From the NCBI RefSeq assembly GCF_003171655.1, contig NZ_QFZL01000002.1, positions 580,207 to 644,206 of the forward strand: a stretch of 64,000 bases of DNA. Direction: 5' to 3'. The position numbers and the translations under genes are program-made. Under the pieces are notes generated by a model. The model was not told where the DNA came from and searched no databases. It saw only the letters and a list, made by a program, of their open reading frames with translations. This document shows positions 27,734-36,620 of this stretch, one piece after another (the first letter of the stretch is position 1; every line of letters starts with the position of its first letter). The DNA is from Stakelama portus. GTDB lineage: Bacteria; Pseudomonadota; Alphaproteobacteria; Sphingomonadales; Sphingomonadaceae.

Positions 27734-28433
27734 AGCTACCACCATGGACGCGATTCGCGATCCGCAGGCAGCGGACGACACCGCCGGTGCAGCATTCGAT
27801 CCGATCAAGCTGGTGATTTTCGATTTCGACGGCACGCTGTCGGACAGCGGCGAATGGTTCCTGTCGGTGATCGACGAACTGGCCAAGCGCTTCAAGTTCC
27901 GCACCGTCACCGACGACGAAGTCGAAGAGCTGCGCCACCGTTCGACGCGCGAAGTGATCCAGTATCTGGGCATCCCCAACTGGAAGCTGCCGTTCATCGC
28001 CCGCTATGTCCGCAAGCTGGTCTATAAGCGGCATTACGAATTCCACTTGTTCCCCGGCGTCGGCGAGATGCTGAACCGGCTGGGCGAAGAGGGCATGCGC
28101 GTTGCGCTGGTGACGTCGAACGCCGAACCCAATGTCCGCGCGATATTGGGTGAGGAAAATTCGGCGAAGATCGAGATATTCTCGTGCGGCTCGTCGCTGT
28201 ACGGCAAGGCGCCGAAATTCCGGCGGGTGCTGAAACGCGCCGGCGTTGCGCCGGCACAGGCGCTGGCGGTGGGCGATGAAACCCGCGATGTCGATGCCGC
28301 GCGCGAAGTCGGCATGCGCGCAGGGTCGGTGCTGTGGGGCTATGCCAGCGAAACCGCGCTGACCGGCATGGCGCCCGATGTGATGTTCCGATCCACCGAC
28401 GAGATCGTCGCGTATATCCTCGCCAACCGGTGA
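27726..28433 (+). CDS. HAD-family phosphatase
   Basis: A 235-residue haloacid dehalogenase superfamily hydrolase. Motif I FDFDGTLSD, motif II VTSN, motif III lysine in GKAPKFRR and motif IV GDETRDVDAA are all there, with a helical cap between I and II. The closest named group is phosphoglycolate phosphatase. ATG 27726 is eight bases inside the CDF gene, after GGGAAAA; an ATG 12 bases further upstream is also possible. Substrate unknown. Confidence 0.85.
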   Translation: MSEATTMDAIRDPQAADDTAGAAFDPIKLVIFDFDGTLSDSGEWFLSVIDELAKRFKFRTVTDDEVEELRHRSTREVIQYLGIPNWKLPFIARYVRKLVYKRHYEFHLFPGVGEMLNRLGEEGMRVALVTSNAEPNVRAILGEENSAKIEIFSCGSSLYGKAPKFRRVLKRAGVAPAQALAVGDETRDVDAAREVGMRAGSVLWGYASETALTGMAPDVMFRSTDEIVAYILANR

Positions 28434-28519
28434 AGCGGCTGGCGAGAGCGAAGTTTCTCGCGCCGTTGCGGCGATCGAAACATCCGCCGCACCGGCCCGC
28501 CGTCAGGAGGGCATATCGC

Positions 28520-28682
28520 CAGGTCATGAACGCATAAACGGCGCCGTCGGGGTTTCAGCCAAAATGGCTCAACGCAAGGAGATAAAGCGTAGGAATATAG
28601 ATATATTTCAAGGTCTTACGACGCAGCTCCGGGCAATTTTGGTCACATCCCATCGGGACGCCGGAATGGGTTCACAATTTAG
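28520..28682 (+). mobile_element. Deleted MITE copy (163 bp)
   Basis: A diverged, shorter relative of the element at 62603-62872. Left end CAGGTCATGAACGCATAAAC, right end ATGGGTTCACAATTTAG. The first 150 bases align over blocks such as AAAATGGCTCA and GGGACGCCGGAATGG. About 100 bases of the longer copy are missing between GCCGGAATGG and the right inverted repeat. The right end carries the stop codon of the YCII gene. Confidence 0.8.
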
Positions 28683-28984
28683 TCGCGCGGCAGTTCGCGT
28701 ATCTCCACCGTGCCGCCACATTCGAACACCGGATTGCCGGCAAGCAATTCTTCGGCTTGCGTCGGGTTGTCTGCCCGAACCCGGATATAGCCGGCCAGCA
28801 GGTCGCTGACCGCCGCCAACGCGCCATCCCTGCGGAAAGCGCGTCCGGAGCCGATCGCGCTGCCGCCCTGAAAGACGCCAAGGCTGCGCAGCCGCGTGAA
28901 ATAGGATGACCACATTTCCGGCGGCGGGGCCGTGGTTACATCGTCATGCATCAGCAGAATGAAATCGCGCACACCGCTCTCCAT
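28679..28984 (-). CDS. YCII-related (DGPF) domain protein
   Basis: A 101-residue protein with the YCII-type fold: FILLMHDDV near the start, LGVFQGGSAIG, and GYIRVRADNPTQAEELLAGNPVFECGGTVEIREL. The family includes small enzymes and proteins that sit beside sigma factors; its role here is unknown. The start MESGVRDFILLMHDD was preferred over 29050, which would run through the AT-rich promoter. The stop TAA is formed by the MITE terminus. Divergent from the MarR gene. Confidence 0.82.
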   Translation of the reverse strand: MESGVRDFILLMHDDVTTAPPPEMWSSYFTRLRSLGVFQGGSAIGSGRAFRRDGALAAVSDLLAGYIRVRADNPTQAEELLAGNPVFECGGTVEIRELPRD

Positions 28985-29045
28985 CTTCGAATCCGGGATA
29001 ACCCGGACAACCGGATGGTTGTATTTATAGTACAAAATATTGATG

Positions 29046-29060
29046 GTCAATCTAATTGAC
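29046..29060. promoter_or_regulatory. Palindromic operator, MarR/YCII divergent promoter
   Basis: The perfect inverted repeat GTCAATCTAATTGAC lies in an AT-rich gap between the divergent YCII and MarR genes, 30 bases before the MarR start. MarR proteins bind such short palindromes in their own promoter, so this is the likely operator; not shown by the sequence alone. Confidence 0.6.
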
Positions 29061-29090
29061 TATATCGGTGCTACCCTGCATATAGCTGCC

Positions 29091-29576
29091 ATGGACACGC
29101 AAACCGACCCGGGGCCATCGCTGCCCTCGCTTCTCCGTCACGCACGCAGAACCTATGGCAAGGCGATGCGCACAGCGCTCGAACGCGAAGGCTATGACGA
29201 TATCCCCGCCAATGGTCTCTATATCATCGGCCGCCTTGCAGCGGGCGAACGCGGCGTTCCGATCAGCACATTGGTGAAGGAACTGGGCGTGTCCAAACAG
29301 GCAGTGGGACAGCTGGTCGATACGTTGGTGACACGGGGCTATCTTCAGCGCACCCCGGACGATAACGACCGCCGTCAGCTGATCATCACCCTCACCCAAC
29401 GCGGCCGCGCAGCCGCCGACACGCAGACGATTGCGCGCCGGGCCATCGACGCCGCCTTGCTGTCTGCGGTCGGCCCGGTCGATCTCGACAGCACGCGGCG
29501 CACGCTCGCCGCGCTGATCGATCTCGATCGACCCGCCGCGCCAGAACCGATCGCCGGTACGGGAAGCAAGCAATGA
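29091..29576 (+). CDS. MarR family transcriptional regulator
   Basis: A 161-residue winged-helix protein. The helix-turn-helix VPISTLVKELGVSKQAVGQLV and the wing RTPDDNDRRQLIITLTQRGR are typical MarR. It likely represses itself and the divergent YCII gene through the palindrome upstream, with a small-molecule ligand. ATG 29091 excludes codons that overlap the operator. Its stop overlaps the start of the following pentapeptide/VOC gene (ATGA), so both are one operon. Confidence 0.88.
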   Translation: MDTQTDPGPSLPSLLRHARRTYGKAMRTALEREGYDDIPANGLYIIGRLAAGERGVPISTLVKELGVSKQAVGQLVDTLVTRGYLQRTPDDNDRRQLIITLTQRGRAAADTQTIARRAIDAALLSAVGPVDLDSTRRTLAALIDLDRPAAPEPIAGTGSKQ

Positions 29577-30238
29577 GCCATAGCAAAATGTTCGAGAACC
29601 AGTCGCTCGACGATGCACTGTTCCGTGATTGTACCATGACGCGAACGCGGTTCGACGATGTCCGGCTCGCCGATGCCCGCTTCGAGAATGTCGATCTGCA
29701 GCGGGTGCATCTGCGCAACGTAAACCTGACCGATGGTTCGATCGAGGACGCCGATATTTCCGGCCTCAAGATCATGGGCCACGATGTATCGGATCTGATC
29801 CGGCAACAGCGAAATGACCTGCCCAGCGTCGGAACCAATAACAGTTCCGACGGGATGGCCGTAGAGCCGCAGCTTTACGTGGGCGACTTGGATCGGTCGT
29901 GCGAATTCTATTGCAGCAAGCTCGGCTTCCACATTGCCTTTTCCTATGGAGAACCGCCTTTTTATGCACAAGTCGTGCGCGGCGGGTGGCGCCTCAACCT
30001 GCGGGTCGTGCACGGCCCGGTATTCGATGGCGGGTTCAGGGACAGGGAGGCCGACGCGCTCTCGGCGACATTGACGATCGGCGACGCGCGCCCGGTCTTT
30101 CGCGAATGGCAGGAGGCGGAGGTCGATTTTCACCAGCCTCTGAAAGAGGAGCCATGGGGAGCCATTGGTTTCATCCTTCGCGACCCCGACGGCAATCTTA
30201 TCGCCGTGGCGGGACGCCCGGCGGAAGCGGGCCTGTAG
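29573..30238 (+). CDS. Pentapeptide-repeat/VOC fusion protein
   Basis: A 221-residue two-domain protein. Residues 12-65 are pentapeptide-like repeats (ALFRDCTMTRTRFDDVRLAD, FENVDLQRVHLRNVNL). After a linker, residues 98-218 form a VOC/glyoxalase-like domain (VEPQLYVGDLDRSCEFYCSK ... FILRDPDGNLIAVAGRP), of the kind found in drug-binding and bleomycin-resistance-like proteins. Translationally coupled to the MarR gene through ATGA. Binding or sequestration of the MarR ligand is a guess; no catalytic function can be read. Confidence 0.8.
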   Translation: MSHSKMFENQSLDDALFRDCTMTRTRFDDVRLADARFENVDLQRVHLRNVNLTDGSIEDADISGLKIMGHDVSDLIRQQRNDLPSVGTNNSSDGMAVEPQLYVGDLDRSCEFYCSKLGFHIAFSYGEPPFYAQVVRGGWRLNLRVVHGPVFDGGFRDREADALSATLTIGDARPVFREWQEAEVDFHQPLKEEPWGAIGFILRDPDGNLIAVAGRPAEAGL

Positions 30239-30260
30239 CGCGGTTCCAAGCCCGGGCCGG

Positions 30261-30578
30261 CTATTCCAGATGCACCGCCAGCCAGATGCTGGGCATATCC
30301 GGATCGGTCCAGGTCACCCAATGCACGGTGCCGCGCGGAATCCACATCCAGTCGCCGGGCGCCAGGTTCTGCTCCGCCTCGCCATCGATCCGTAATCGCG
30401 CGCCGCCGGTCAGCAGGACGACCCATTCGTCCTGATCCTGCACCATCGGCGCGTCTTCGGGTGTTGCCTGCCCCAGCGACACGATCCGTTCGATTCGCAC
30501 CCCCGTTCGGGCGAACAGTTCGGTAAAGACCTCCGCCCCGGTCGCATCGGGCAGATTTGCATAGAGATTGGCTGACAT
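30261..30578 (-). CDS. Cupin domain protein
   Basis: A 105-residue single-domain cupin. The first cupin box is altered ([20 protein letters not shown]) and the second is [16 protein letters not shown], with histidine in the right place. Only part of the metal ligand set is seen, so metal binding is not certain. Start chosen at MSANLYANL; the longer frame to 30659 overlaps the tgt start. The two genes are divergent. Confidence 0.8.
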   Translation of the reverse strand: MSANLYANLPDATGAEVFTELFARTGVRIERIVSLGQATPEDAPMVQDQDEWVVLLTGGARLRIDGEAEQNLAPGDWMWIPRGTVHWVTWTDPDMPSIWLAVHLE

Positions 30579-30657
30579 GGGCTGCGCTCCGTCTTCCTGC
30601 GGCCTGATGGCCTTTCCCTCTTTCGCACGCCACCGCAGCGGCAGTAAGGGCACGGGC

Positions 30658-31791
30658 ATGACATCGCGTTTCGACTTTCAGATCCACGCCACCGACGGCA
30701 AGGCGCGGACCGGCACCATCACCATGCGCCGCGGCGAAATCCGCACGCCCGCGTTCATGCCGGTCGGCACCGCCGCCACGGTGAAGGCAATGAAGCCGCA
30801 GGATGTGCGCGCTTCGGGTGCCGACATCATCCTGGGCAATACCTATCACCTCATGCTCCGACCGACCGCCGAGCGCGTCGACCGGCTGGGCGGATTGCAT
30901 GATTTCATGGGCTGGGACCGCCCGATCCTGACCGATAGCGGCGGCTATCAGGTGATGAGCCTGTCCGAACTGACCAAGCGCAATGAGGAAGGAATCACCT
31001 TCAAATCGCATCTTGACGGGTCGCGGCACTTGCTGAGCCCCGAACGATCGATGGAGATTCAGCGGCTGCTGGGGTCGGACATCGTGATGGCGTTTGACGA
31101 GCTGGTGCCGACCACCTCGACGCGCGACGTGCAGGCAGCGGCAATGGAGCGATCGATGCGCTGGGCGCGCCGCAGCCGCGCGGGATTCGATTCAGGCGGC
31201 GAACATGCCGAACGCGCGGCACTGTTCGGCATTCAGCAGGGCGCGCTAGATGAGGCATTGCGCAAGGCGAGCGCCGACGCGCTGCTCGATATCGGGTTCG
31301 ACGGCTATGCCATCGGTGGGCTGGCGGTCGGCGAAGGGCAGGAGGCGATGTTCGGCGTGCTCGATTACGCGCCGGCGCAGCTCGATCCGGCCAGGCCGCG
31401 TTATTTGATGGGCGTGGGCAAGCCCGACGATATCGTCGGCGCGGTCGAACGCGGCATCGACATGTTCGATTGCGTGCTGCCGACGCGCTCGGGCCGTACC
31501 GGTCAGGCATTTACGCGCAGCGGCCCGATCAACATCCGCAATGCACGCTTTGCCGAGGATCAGGGCCCGATCGATCCCGAATGCGGCTGTCCGGTCTGTG
31601 GCAAATGGAGCCGCGCCTATCTGCACCACCTCGTCCGCGCGGGCGAGATTTTGGGGGCGATGCTGATGACCGAGCATAACCTCTATTTCTATCAGGCGCT
31701 GATGGCCGATCTGCGCGCGTCGATTGCCGACGGGCGGCTGACGGCCTTCGCAAAGGATTTCCGCAACCGCTATTATGCCCGCGAGACCTGA
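30658..31791 (+). CDS. tgt: tRNA-guanine transglycosylase
   Basis: A 377-residue enzyme that swaps guanine 34 for preQ1 in tRNAs with GUN anticodons, the step before QueA. The catalytic base region [12 protein letters not shown], the nucleophile region [15 protein letters not shown] and the zinc site [17 protein letters not shown] are complete. It is divergent from the cupin gene with a very short gap, so it is the first gene of its transcript. Confidence 0.96.
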   Translation: MTSRFDFQIHATDGKARTGTITMRRGEIRTPAFMPVGTAATVKAMKPQDVRASGADIILGNTYHLMLRPTAERVDRLGGLHDFMGWDRPILTDSGGYQVMSLSELTKRNEEGITFKSHLDGSRHLLSPERSMEIQRLLGSDIVMAFDELVPTTSTRDVQAAAMERSMRWARRSRAGFDSGGEHAERAALFGIQQGALDEALRKASADALLDIGFDGYAIGGLAVGEGQEAMFGVLDYAPAQLDPARPRYLMGVGKPDDIVGAVERGIDMFDCVLPTRSGRTGQAFTRSGPINIRNARFAEDQGPIDPECGCPVCGKWSRAYLHHLVRAGEILGAMLMTEHNLYFYQALMADLRASIADGRLTAFAKDFRNRYYARET

Positions 31792-31935
31792 CCGCGCGGC
31801 AAATGTTTACGTTAACCATCAAGTGTTTCGCGACAGGACAGTGGAAAATCCCCAGGCGCGCGCGACTCGGTTCTGCGCTATCGCTGCGCCCGAGTCCGAA
31901 GGAATCGGGTTCGGGTTTTGGGGTTTCGCGTACAT

Positions 31936-32955
31936 ATGTTCTGGCGTCGGTTCACGCGAATGCAGGCACGCGGCATTGCCGCCGCGCTGCTCGTTTCGCT
32001 GATCGGCGCGGGATATTCGGCGCAGGCGCTGGCGCCCGCCGGGCCGGGCGCCGCGCAAAGCGACCCCACCCCCAGCGGATATGAGGCCGAGGATCATTTC
32101 CCCGGCGCGGCCTATTTCACTGCGATCGACGACGGCGAAATGGCCATGGCCGGCGGGGCGACCGGCACGACCGAATTGCCCGACATGCCGGTTCCCGACA
32201 CGGTGGTCGATGACGGGACGATCATCGCGGCGCGTCCCTTTGCACTCGCCGGCAACGCGAACGATCATGCCCGCGCGCTGCAATGCCTGACCGACGCGAT
32301 TTATTATGAAGCCGCGAACGAGCCGACCAACGGCCAGCGCGCAGTCGCGCAAGTGGTGCTCAATCGCGTGCGGCACCCCGCCTTCCCCGCCACGGTTTGC
32401 GGCGTGGTGTTTCAGGGGTCGGAACGCTCCGGATGCCAGTTCAGCTTTGCCTGTGACGGATCGATGCGCCGCCAGCGCGCGCGCGCCGCATGGGATCGCG
32501 CCGAGCGCGTGGCGCAAGCCGCATTGAAAGGCGATGTGTTCGCGCCGGTGGGGCTGGCGACGCATTACCATACTTATGCCGTCACTCCGTCGTGGAACCG
32601 CAAGCTGGTGATGACCGGCGTGTTCGGCGCGCATTTCTTTCATCGCTGGCAGGGATGGTGGGGCACTGCCGCTGCGTTCAGCCAGCGCTATCGCGGTGGC
32701 GAACCCACGCCCGGGCCGCACGCGCCGATTCAGCCGGAAAAGCTGGCGCCAGCCGCCGCGCCGCCAGCGCCAGCGGCAGCGGCAGTTTCGACACGCCCCG
32801 CAACGACGCCTTCGGCGAATATCCGCCCGCGTTATGCCGATAGCGGGACGCCGCGCGATTCGCAGCAGGCGGACATATCGGCACCCGAGGCGCCGGGCCT
32901 GCCCGAATCGACGATCCTCGACCGCTGGAAAGGCACCGGCCAGCCGATTCGCTGA
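31936..32955 (+). CDS. SleB-type cell wall hydrolase
   Basis: A 339-residue protein with an N-terminal membrane helix or signal (RGIAAALLVSLIGAGYSAQA) and a Hydrolase_2 (SleB) domain: CLTDAIYYEAANEPTNGQRA, VVLNRVRHPAFPATVCGVVF, CQFSFACDG, and ATHYHTYAVTPSW. The catalytic glutamate of the family is in YEAANE. The long proline/alanine-rich C-terminal tail is disordered. It should cut peptidoglycan in the periplasm. ATG 31936 is preferred to a TTG 18 bases upstream. Confidence 0.88.
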   Translation: MFWRRFTRMQARGIAAALLVSLIGAGYSAQALAPAGPGAAQSDPTPSGYEAEDHFPGAAYFTAIDDGEMAMAGGATGTTELPDMPVPDTVVDDGTIIAARPFALAGNANDHARALQCLTDAIYYEAANEPTNGQRAVAQVVLNRVRHPAFPATVCGVVFQGSERSGCQFSFACDGSMRRQRARAAWDRAERVAQAALKGDVFAPVGLATHYHTYAVTPSWNRKLVMTGVFGAHFFHRWQGWWGTAAAFSQRYRGGEPTPGPHAPIQPEKLAPAAAPPAPAAAAVSTRPATTPSANIRPRYADSGTPRDSQQADISAPEAPGLPESTILDRWKGTGQPIR

Positions 32956-32977
32956 ACCCGTGCCCGAACGAGTCGAG

Positions 32978-33005
32978 CCCCGCAGTTTCCTGCGGGGCCC
33001 GTTTC
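32978..33005 (+). terminator. Terminator after the SleB gene
   Basis: Eight-pair stem CCCCGCAG / CTGCGGGG with loop TTTC, followed by a short TTT run, 25 bases after the stop. Confidence 0.75.
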
Positions 33006-33024
33006 CAGTCCGGTCGGCGCGCTG

Positions 33025-33387
33025 TTAGCGGCGGTTATACCGTCCATTGCCGCGATGGTCGCGATCATGGCGCTCGGCGCGGATCTGACGCGACAGCTGG
33101 TCGAAGCGGCGGTCGAGATCGCGGCGTTCCGCGAGCGTCAGCCGATGTCCGCTCTGGCGATAGCGATATTCGAGCCGTTCGAGGCTGCGAAACGCAGTGC
33201 GCAGGCGGGCTGCTTCGGCGCGAGTCAACGATCCGTTGCGAACGCCGGCATTGATCCGATGCTCCAGATTGGCCTGGCGCTGATTGATGCTGGCCCAGCG
33301 TTCGGGAGCCGGAGCCGCGCTCGCAGTGGCGGGGATGGCGGTGGCGATCATGCCGAAACCGGCGACGGCGAAGAGAAGCTTTTTCAT
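33025..33387 (-). CDS. Small secreted basic protein
   Basis: A 120-residue protein with a clear signal peptide (MKKLLFAVAGFGMIATAIPA, cleavage after ASA). The mature part is helical and very rich in arginine and charged residues (EAARLRTAFRSLERLEYRYRQ), ending in an R/H/N-rich tail. AAGGAGTGTCACG precedes the start. No family recognised. Such proteins are common in sphingomonads and are often called stress or periplasmic adaptor-like, but this is not supported here. Confidence 0.7.
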   Translation of the reverse strand: MKKLLFAVAGFGMIATAIPATASAAPAPERWASINQRQANLEHRINAGVRNGSLTRAEAARLRTAFRSLERLEYRYRQSGHRLTLAERRDLDRRFDQLSRQIRAERHDRDHRGNGRYNRR

Positions 33388-33611
33388 CGTGACACTCCTT
33401 CAACTGAAATCCAGGGCCACCAATTGCGGCCACGAATTGGGTTATCGGGCGTGCCTGTCGCGAAGCTGTGCCAGAGAAAGCACGAATGTGTCACAGACTG
33501 TCGCAACGCCGTCGGGTTCGTTCAGCTTCGCGCCGATCTTTCGCGCAAGCCGCCGCATGCGCGCCAACGCGTCTATAATGCAAACCAGTTGTTGTTTTGG
33601 CGGAGGGGCGC

Positions 33612-33908
33612 GTGGCGCGTTTCGATATCGACACTCTGGACGAAGTAATCCACGCGCGGTTGCGGCTGGGCATCATGGCCTATCTGGTCGACACCGGCAG
33701 CGCCGATTTCGTCGAACTGAAGCGCGAGATGCAAGCGACGCAGGGCAATTTGTCCATCCACCTGCGCAAGCTGGAGGAGGCCGGCTATATCGCGCTTGAA
33801 AAGCGGTTCGCCGATCGCAAGCCGGTAACGCGCGCACGGCTGAGCGCGCGCGGGCGCAAGGCATTCGGCAATTATATCCAGGCGCTGGGCCGCGTGATCG
33901 CGCCCTGA
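33612..33908 (+). CDS. Winged-helix transcriptional regulator
   Basis: A 98-residue single-domain DNA-binding protein resembling the ArsR/MarR-like group (PF13601 type). Helix-turn-helix: FVELKREMQATQGNLSIHLRKLEEAGYI; wing: EKRFADRKPVTRARLSARGRK. The start is GTG after GGAGGGGCGC, a strong ribosome site; an upstream TTG start would be leaderless in sequence. Its target is unknown; the gene stands divergent from the small secreted protein, 225 bases away. Confidence 0.8.
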   Translation: MARFDIDTLDEVIHARLRLGIMAYLVDTGSADFVELKREMQATQGNLSIHLRKLEEAGYIALEKRFADRKPVTRARLSARGRKAFGNYIQALGRVIAP

Positions 33909-33912
33909 CGGT

Positions 33913-35577
33913 TCAGGCGGTTTCGATCAGCCGTTCGGCCTGCGCGCGCGCTTCGGCAGTGATTTCTGCGCCCGAAAGCATGCGGGCGATCTCTTCGCGC
34001 CGCTGATCGGCATCGAGCGGCGTGACCCCGGTGCGAGTCACGGTCCCGTCATGGCTCTTGGCGATCAGCAGGTGCCGGTTGCCGCGCGCCGCCACCTGCG
34101 GACTGTGCGTCACCACCAATAGTTGCGACCCCGTGGCAAGCCGCGCCAGCCGCTCCCCGATCGCGCTCGCCACCGCGCCACCGACACCGCGATCGATTTC
34201 GTCGAAGATCAGGGTAGCCGCCCCGCCCTCTTCGGCAAGCGCGACCTTCAGCGACAGGATGAAGCGCGACAATTCGCCGCCCGACGCGATCTTGATCAGC
34301 GGCGCGAAATCGGCGCCGGGATTGGTCGATATCTCGAACTCCACCCGGTCCATGCCCGCCGCGCCCCATTGCTCCTCGGGCAATTGCGCGACGACGGTGC
34401 GGAAACGCGCGGCATCGAGCTTGAGCGGCTTGAGTTCGGCAGCGACAGCCGCGTCGAGACGTTTCGCCGCCTTGCTGCGTTCGCCCGAGAGCTTGGCGGC
34501 TGCCTTTTCATAGGCTGCGCGCGCAAGCGCGACCGCAGCTTCGAGTTTGGCGATCCCGGCGCCGCCGCTTTCCAGCCGATCGAGCCGGTCGCCCAGTTCC
34601 CCGGTCAGCGCCGCCAGTTCGTCGGGCTGTACCCGGTGCTTGCGTGCCAGTCCGCGCAAATCGAACAGCCGCGCCTCATCGGCTTCCAGCGCTGCGGGAT
34701 CGAAGGCCAGTGCCTCTGCCGCCTCGTCGACGCGCTCCTGCGCCGAGGATGCTTCGATGATCGCGCGATCGACGGCGGCCAGCGCCTCGGCCAGCGCGGC
34801 ATGGTCTTCGGCGATGCGATCGAGAATGCGTGCTGCCTGGCGCACCCGCGTCAGCGCGCCATCCGATCCGTCGAGCAGGTCGGCCACCGACTGAAGGTCG
34901 CCCGCGATCTTTTCCCCGCGCTGCATCGTCGCGCGCCGTTCGGCGAGCTGTTCCTCCTCGCCCTGTTCGGGGGACAGCGCGCGCAGCTCCGCAACGGCAT
35001 GTTCCAGCCATTCGCGATCGCGCTCGGCCGCATCCTGTTCGGCGCGCGCCGCCGCCAGCGCTTCCTCCGAGTCGCGCCAGTCGCGATGCGCATGCGCGAC
35101 AGCGGCGGTGTCGCAGCGCCCATAGACATCGAGCAACGCCCGGTGGCCGCGCGGATTGAGCAGCCCGCGATCGTCATGCTGGCCATGAATTTCGACAAGA
35201 TGCGGCGCCAGTTCGCGCAACAGCCCGACCGACGCGGGCTGATCGTTGACAAAGGCGCGGCTGCCGCCATCGGCCTTGACGATGCGGCGAATGATCAGCG
35301 GTTCGCCGGGCTCCATTTCCAGCCCGTTTTCGGCCATCAGCGCCGAAACACCCGCGGCGCGCGGCGAAAGTTCGAAACTCGCCGTCACGACCGCCTGTGC
35401 CGCGCCCTGTCGTACCAACCCGCTGTCGCCACGCCCGCCGAGCGCCAGCCCCAGCGCGTCGAGCAGGATCGACTTGCCCGCGCCGGTTTCGCCAGTGAGC
35501 ACGCCGAGACCGGCGCCGAACTCCAGGTCCAGCGCCTCAATCAGCACCACGTCTCGAATGGATAGCGCCGTCAGCAT
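33913..35577 (-). CDS. recN: DNA repair protein RecN
   Basis: A 554-residue SMC-like ATPase of double-strand break repair. Walker A GETGAGKS is at 29-36, a long coiled coil fills the middle, and the C-terminal half has ASGGELSRFILSLKVAL (ABC signature) and LIFDEIDRGVGG (Walker B). It is directly downstream of bamD on the same strand, the normal order in alphaproteobacteria. Confidence 0.95.
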   Translation of the reverse strand: MLTALSIRDVVLIEALDLEFGAGLGVLTGETGAGKSILLDALGLALGGRGDSGLVRQGAAQAVVTASFELSPRAAGVSALMAENGLEMEPGEPLIIRRIVKADGGSRAFVNDQPASVGLLRELAPHLVEIHGQHDDRGLLNPRGHRALLDVYGRCDTAAVAHAHRDWRDSEEALAAARAEQDAAERDREWLEHAVAELRALSPEQGEEEQLAERRATMQRGEKIAGDLQSVADLLDGSDGALTRVRQAARILDRIAEDHAALAEALAAVDRAIIEASSAQERVDEAAEALAFDPAALEADEARLFDLRGLARKHRVQPDELAALTGELGDRLDRLESGGAGIAKLEAAVALARAAYEKAAAKLSGERSKAAKRLDAAVAAELKPLKLDAARFRTVVAQLPEEQWGAAGMDRVEFEISTNPGADFAPLIKIASGGELSRFILSLKVALAEEGGAATLIFDEIDRGVGGAVASAIGERLARLATGSQLLVVTHSPQVAARGNRHLLIAKSHDGTVTRTGVTPLDADQRREEIARMLSGAEITAEARAQAERLIETA

Positions 35578-35629
35578 TGCCGACTGCTTTTACCCGCTTG
35601 TCGTTTCCGCGAAAGGCGGAAAGTCGATT

Positions 35630-36430
35630 TCAGTTGCCGCTCGCCACGACCTGGTCGGGCGCGTATTTCTGCATCAGCTCATAGGCGTGCTCATACCAGT
35701 CGCTGCCCGGATAATTGGCGCCGAGCACTGCCGCAGCCTTTTGCGCTTCTTCCGGAACGCCGAGCGCCAGATAGGATTCGGTCAGCCGCATCAGCGCCTC
35801 GGGCGTGTGCGACGTGGTCTGGTAATTTTCGACGACGGTGCGGAACCGCATGCTGGCGGCGAGCCACTGGCCGCGTTCCTCATAGAAACGGCCGATTTCC
35901 ATTTCCTTGCCCGCGAGGTGATCGCGCAGCAGATCCATCTTGAGGCGCGCATCGGAGGCATAGGCCGATTGGGGATAGCGGCGCGTCAGTTCGCCCAGCG
36001 CATCGAGTGCGTCCTGCGACACTTTCTGGTCGCGGGTAACGTCGCTGATCTGTTCGTAATAGCTGAGGCCGATCAGATAATAGGCATAGGGGGCGTCGCG
36101 GTTGCCCGGATGCACCGCCAGGAAGCGGCGCGCGCCCTGAATCGCTTCGGCATAATCGCGGTTCATATAATAGCTGAACGCGCCCATCAGCTGCGCGCGG
36201 CGGGCCCAGATCGAATAAGGGTGCTGGCGCTCGACTTCATCGAACAGCGCCGCCGCCTGTTTGTAGCGGCCGCGATCGAGACGATCCTTTGCCGCCGAAT
36301 AGAGCGTGCCAACATCGCGTGCGACATAGGGCGTGTCGGGTCGGCCACGCGAAGTGGCACAACCGGCAAGGGGAACGGCAACAGCGGCGAGCGTGAGGAG
36401 CGTCAGCGCGCGGGGCATCGGAATACGCAT
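35630..36430 (-). CDS. bamD: Outer membrane assembly lipoprotein BamD
   Basis: A 266-residue lipoprotein with a signal peptide and lipobox LAGC (cysteine 24). Five TPR-like repeats follow, with the family motifs YSAAKDRLDRGRYKQAAALF and HPYSIWARRAQLM. It is part of the BAM complex that folds beta-barrel proteins into the outer membrane. The start at MRIPMPRALT is set by the lipobox distance. recN follows. Confidence 0.93.
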   Translation of the reverse strand: MRIPMPRALTLLTLAAVAVPLAGCATSRGRPDTPYVARDVGTLYSAAKDRLDRGRYKQAAALFDEVERQHPYSIWARRAQLMGAFSYYMNRDYAEAIQGARRFLAVHPGNRDAPYAYYLIGLSYYEQISDVTRDQKVSQDALDALGELTRRYPQSAYASDARLKMDLLRDHLAGKEMEIGRFYEERGQWLAASMRFRTVVENYQTTSHTPEALMRLTESYLALGVPEEAQKAAAVLGANYPGSDWYEHAYELMQKYAPDQVVASGN

Positions 36431-36620
36431 GGCCGCCGTCTTAGCCGAGCCGTGGCGCGACGAACAACATCTTTCGCGACGAGCCGAATGCGACTCCCGT
36501 TTCGCGGTGAAACGGCGACGTTCCTGACCCTCCGATGAACGAAAGATAATGATCCGTTCACGCAACCGGCGCGCGGAAAAGCGCGTTTTTGTGCCGTCCC
36601 CATCGCATAGGGAGAGTAAC

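Noticed and set aside
34123..35565. 480-codon frame antisense to recN
   Set aside because: Shadow of recN on the other strand; no recognisable domain.
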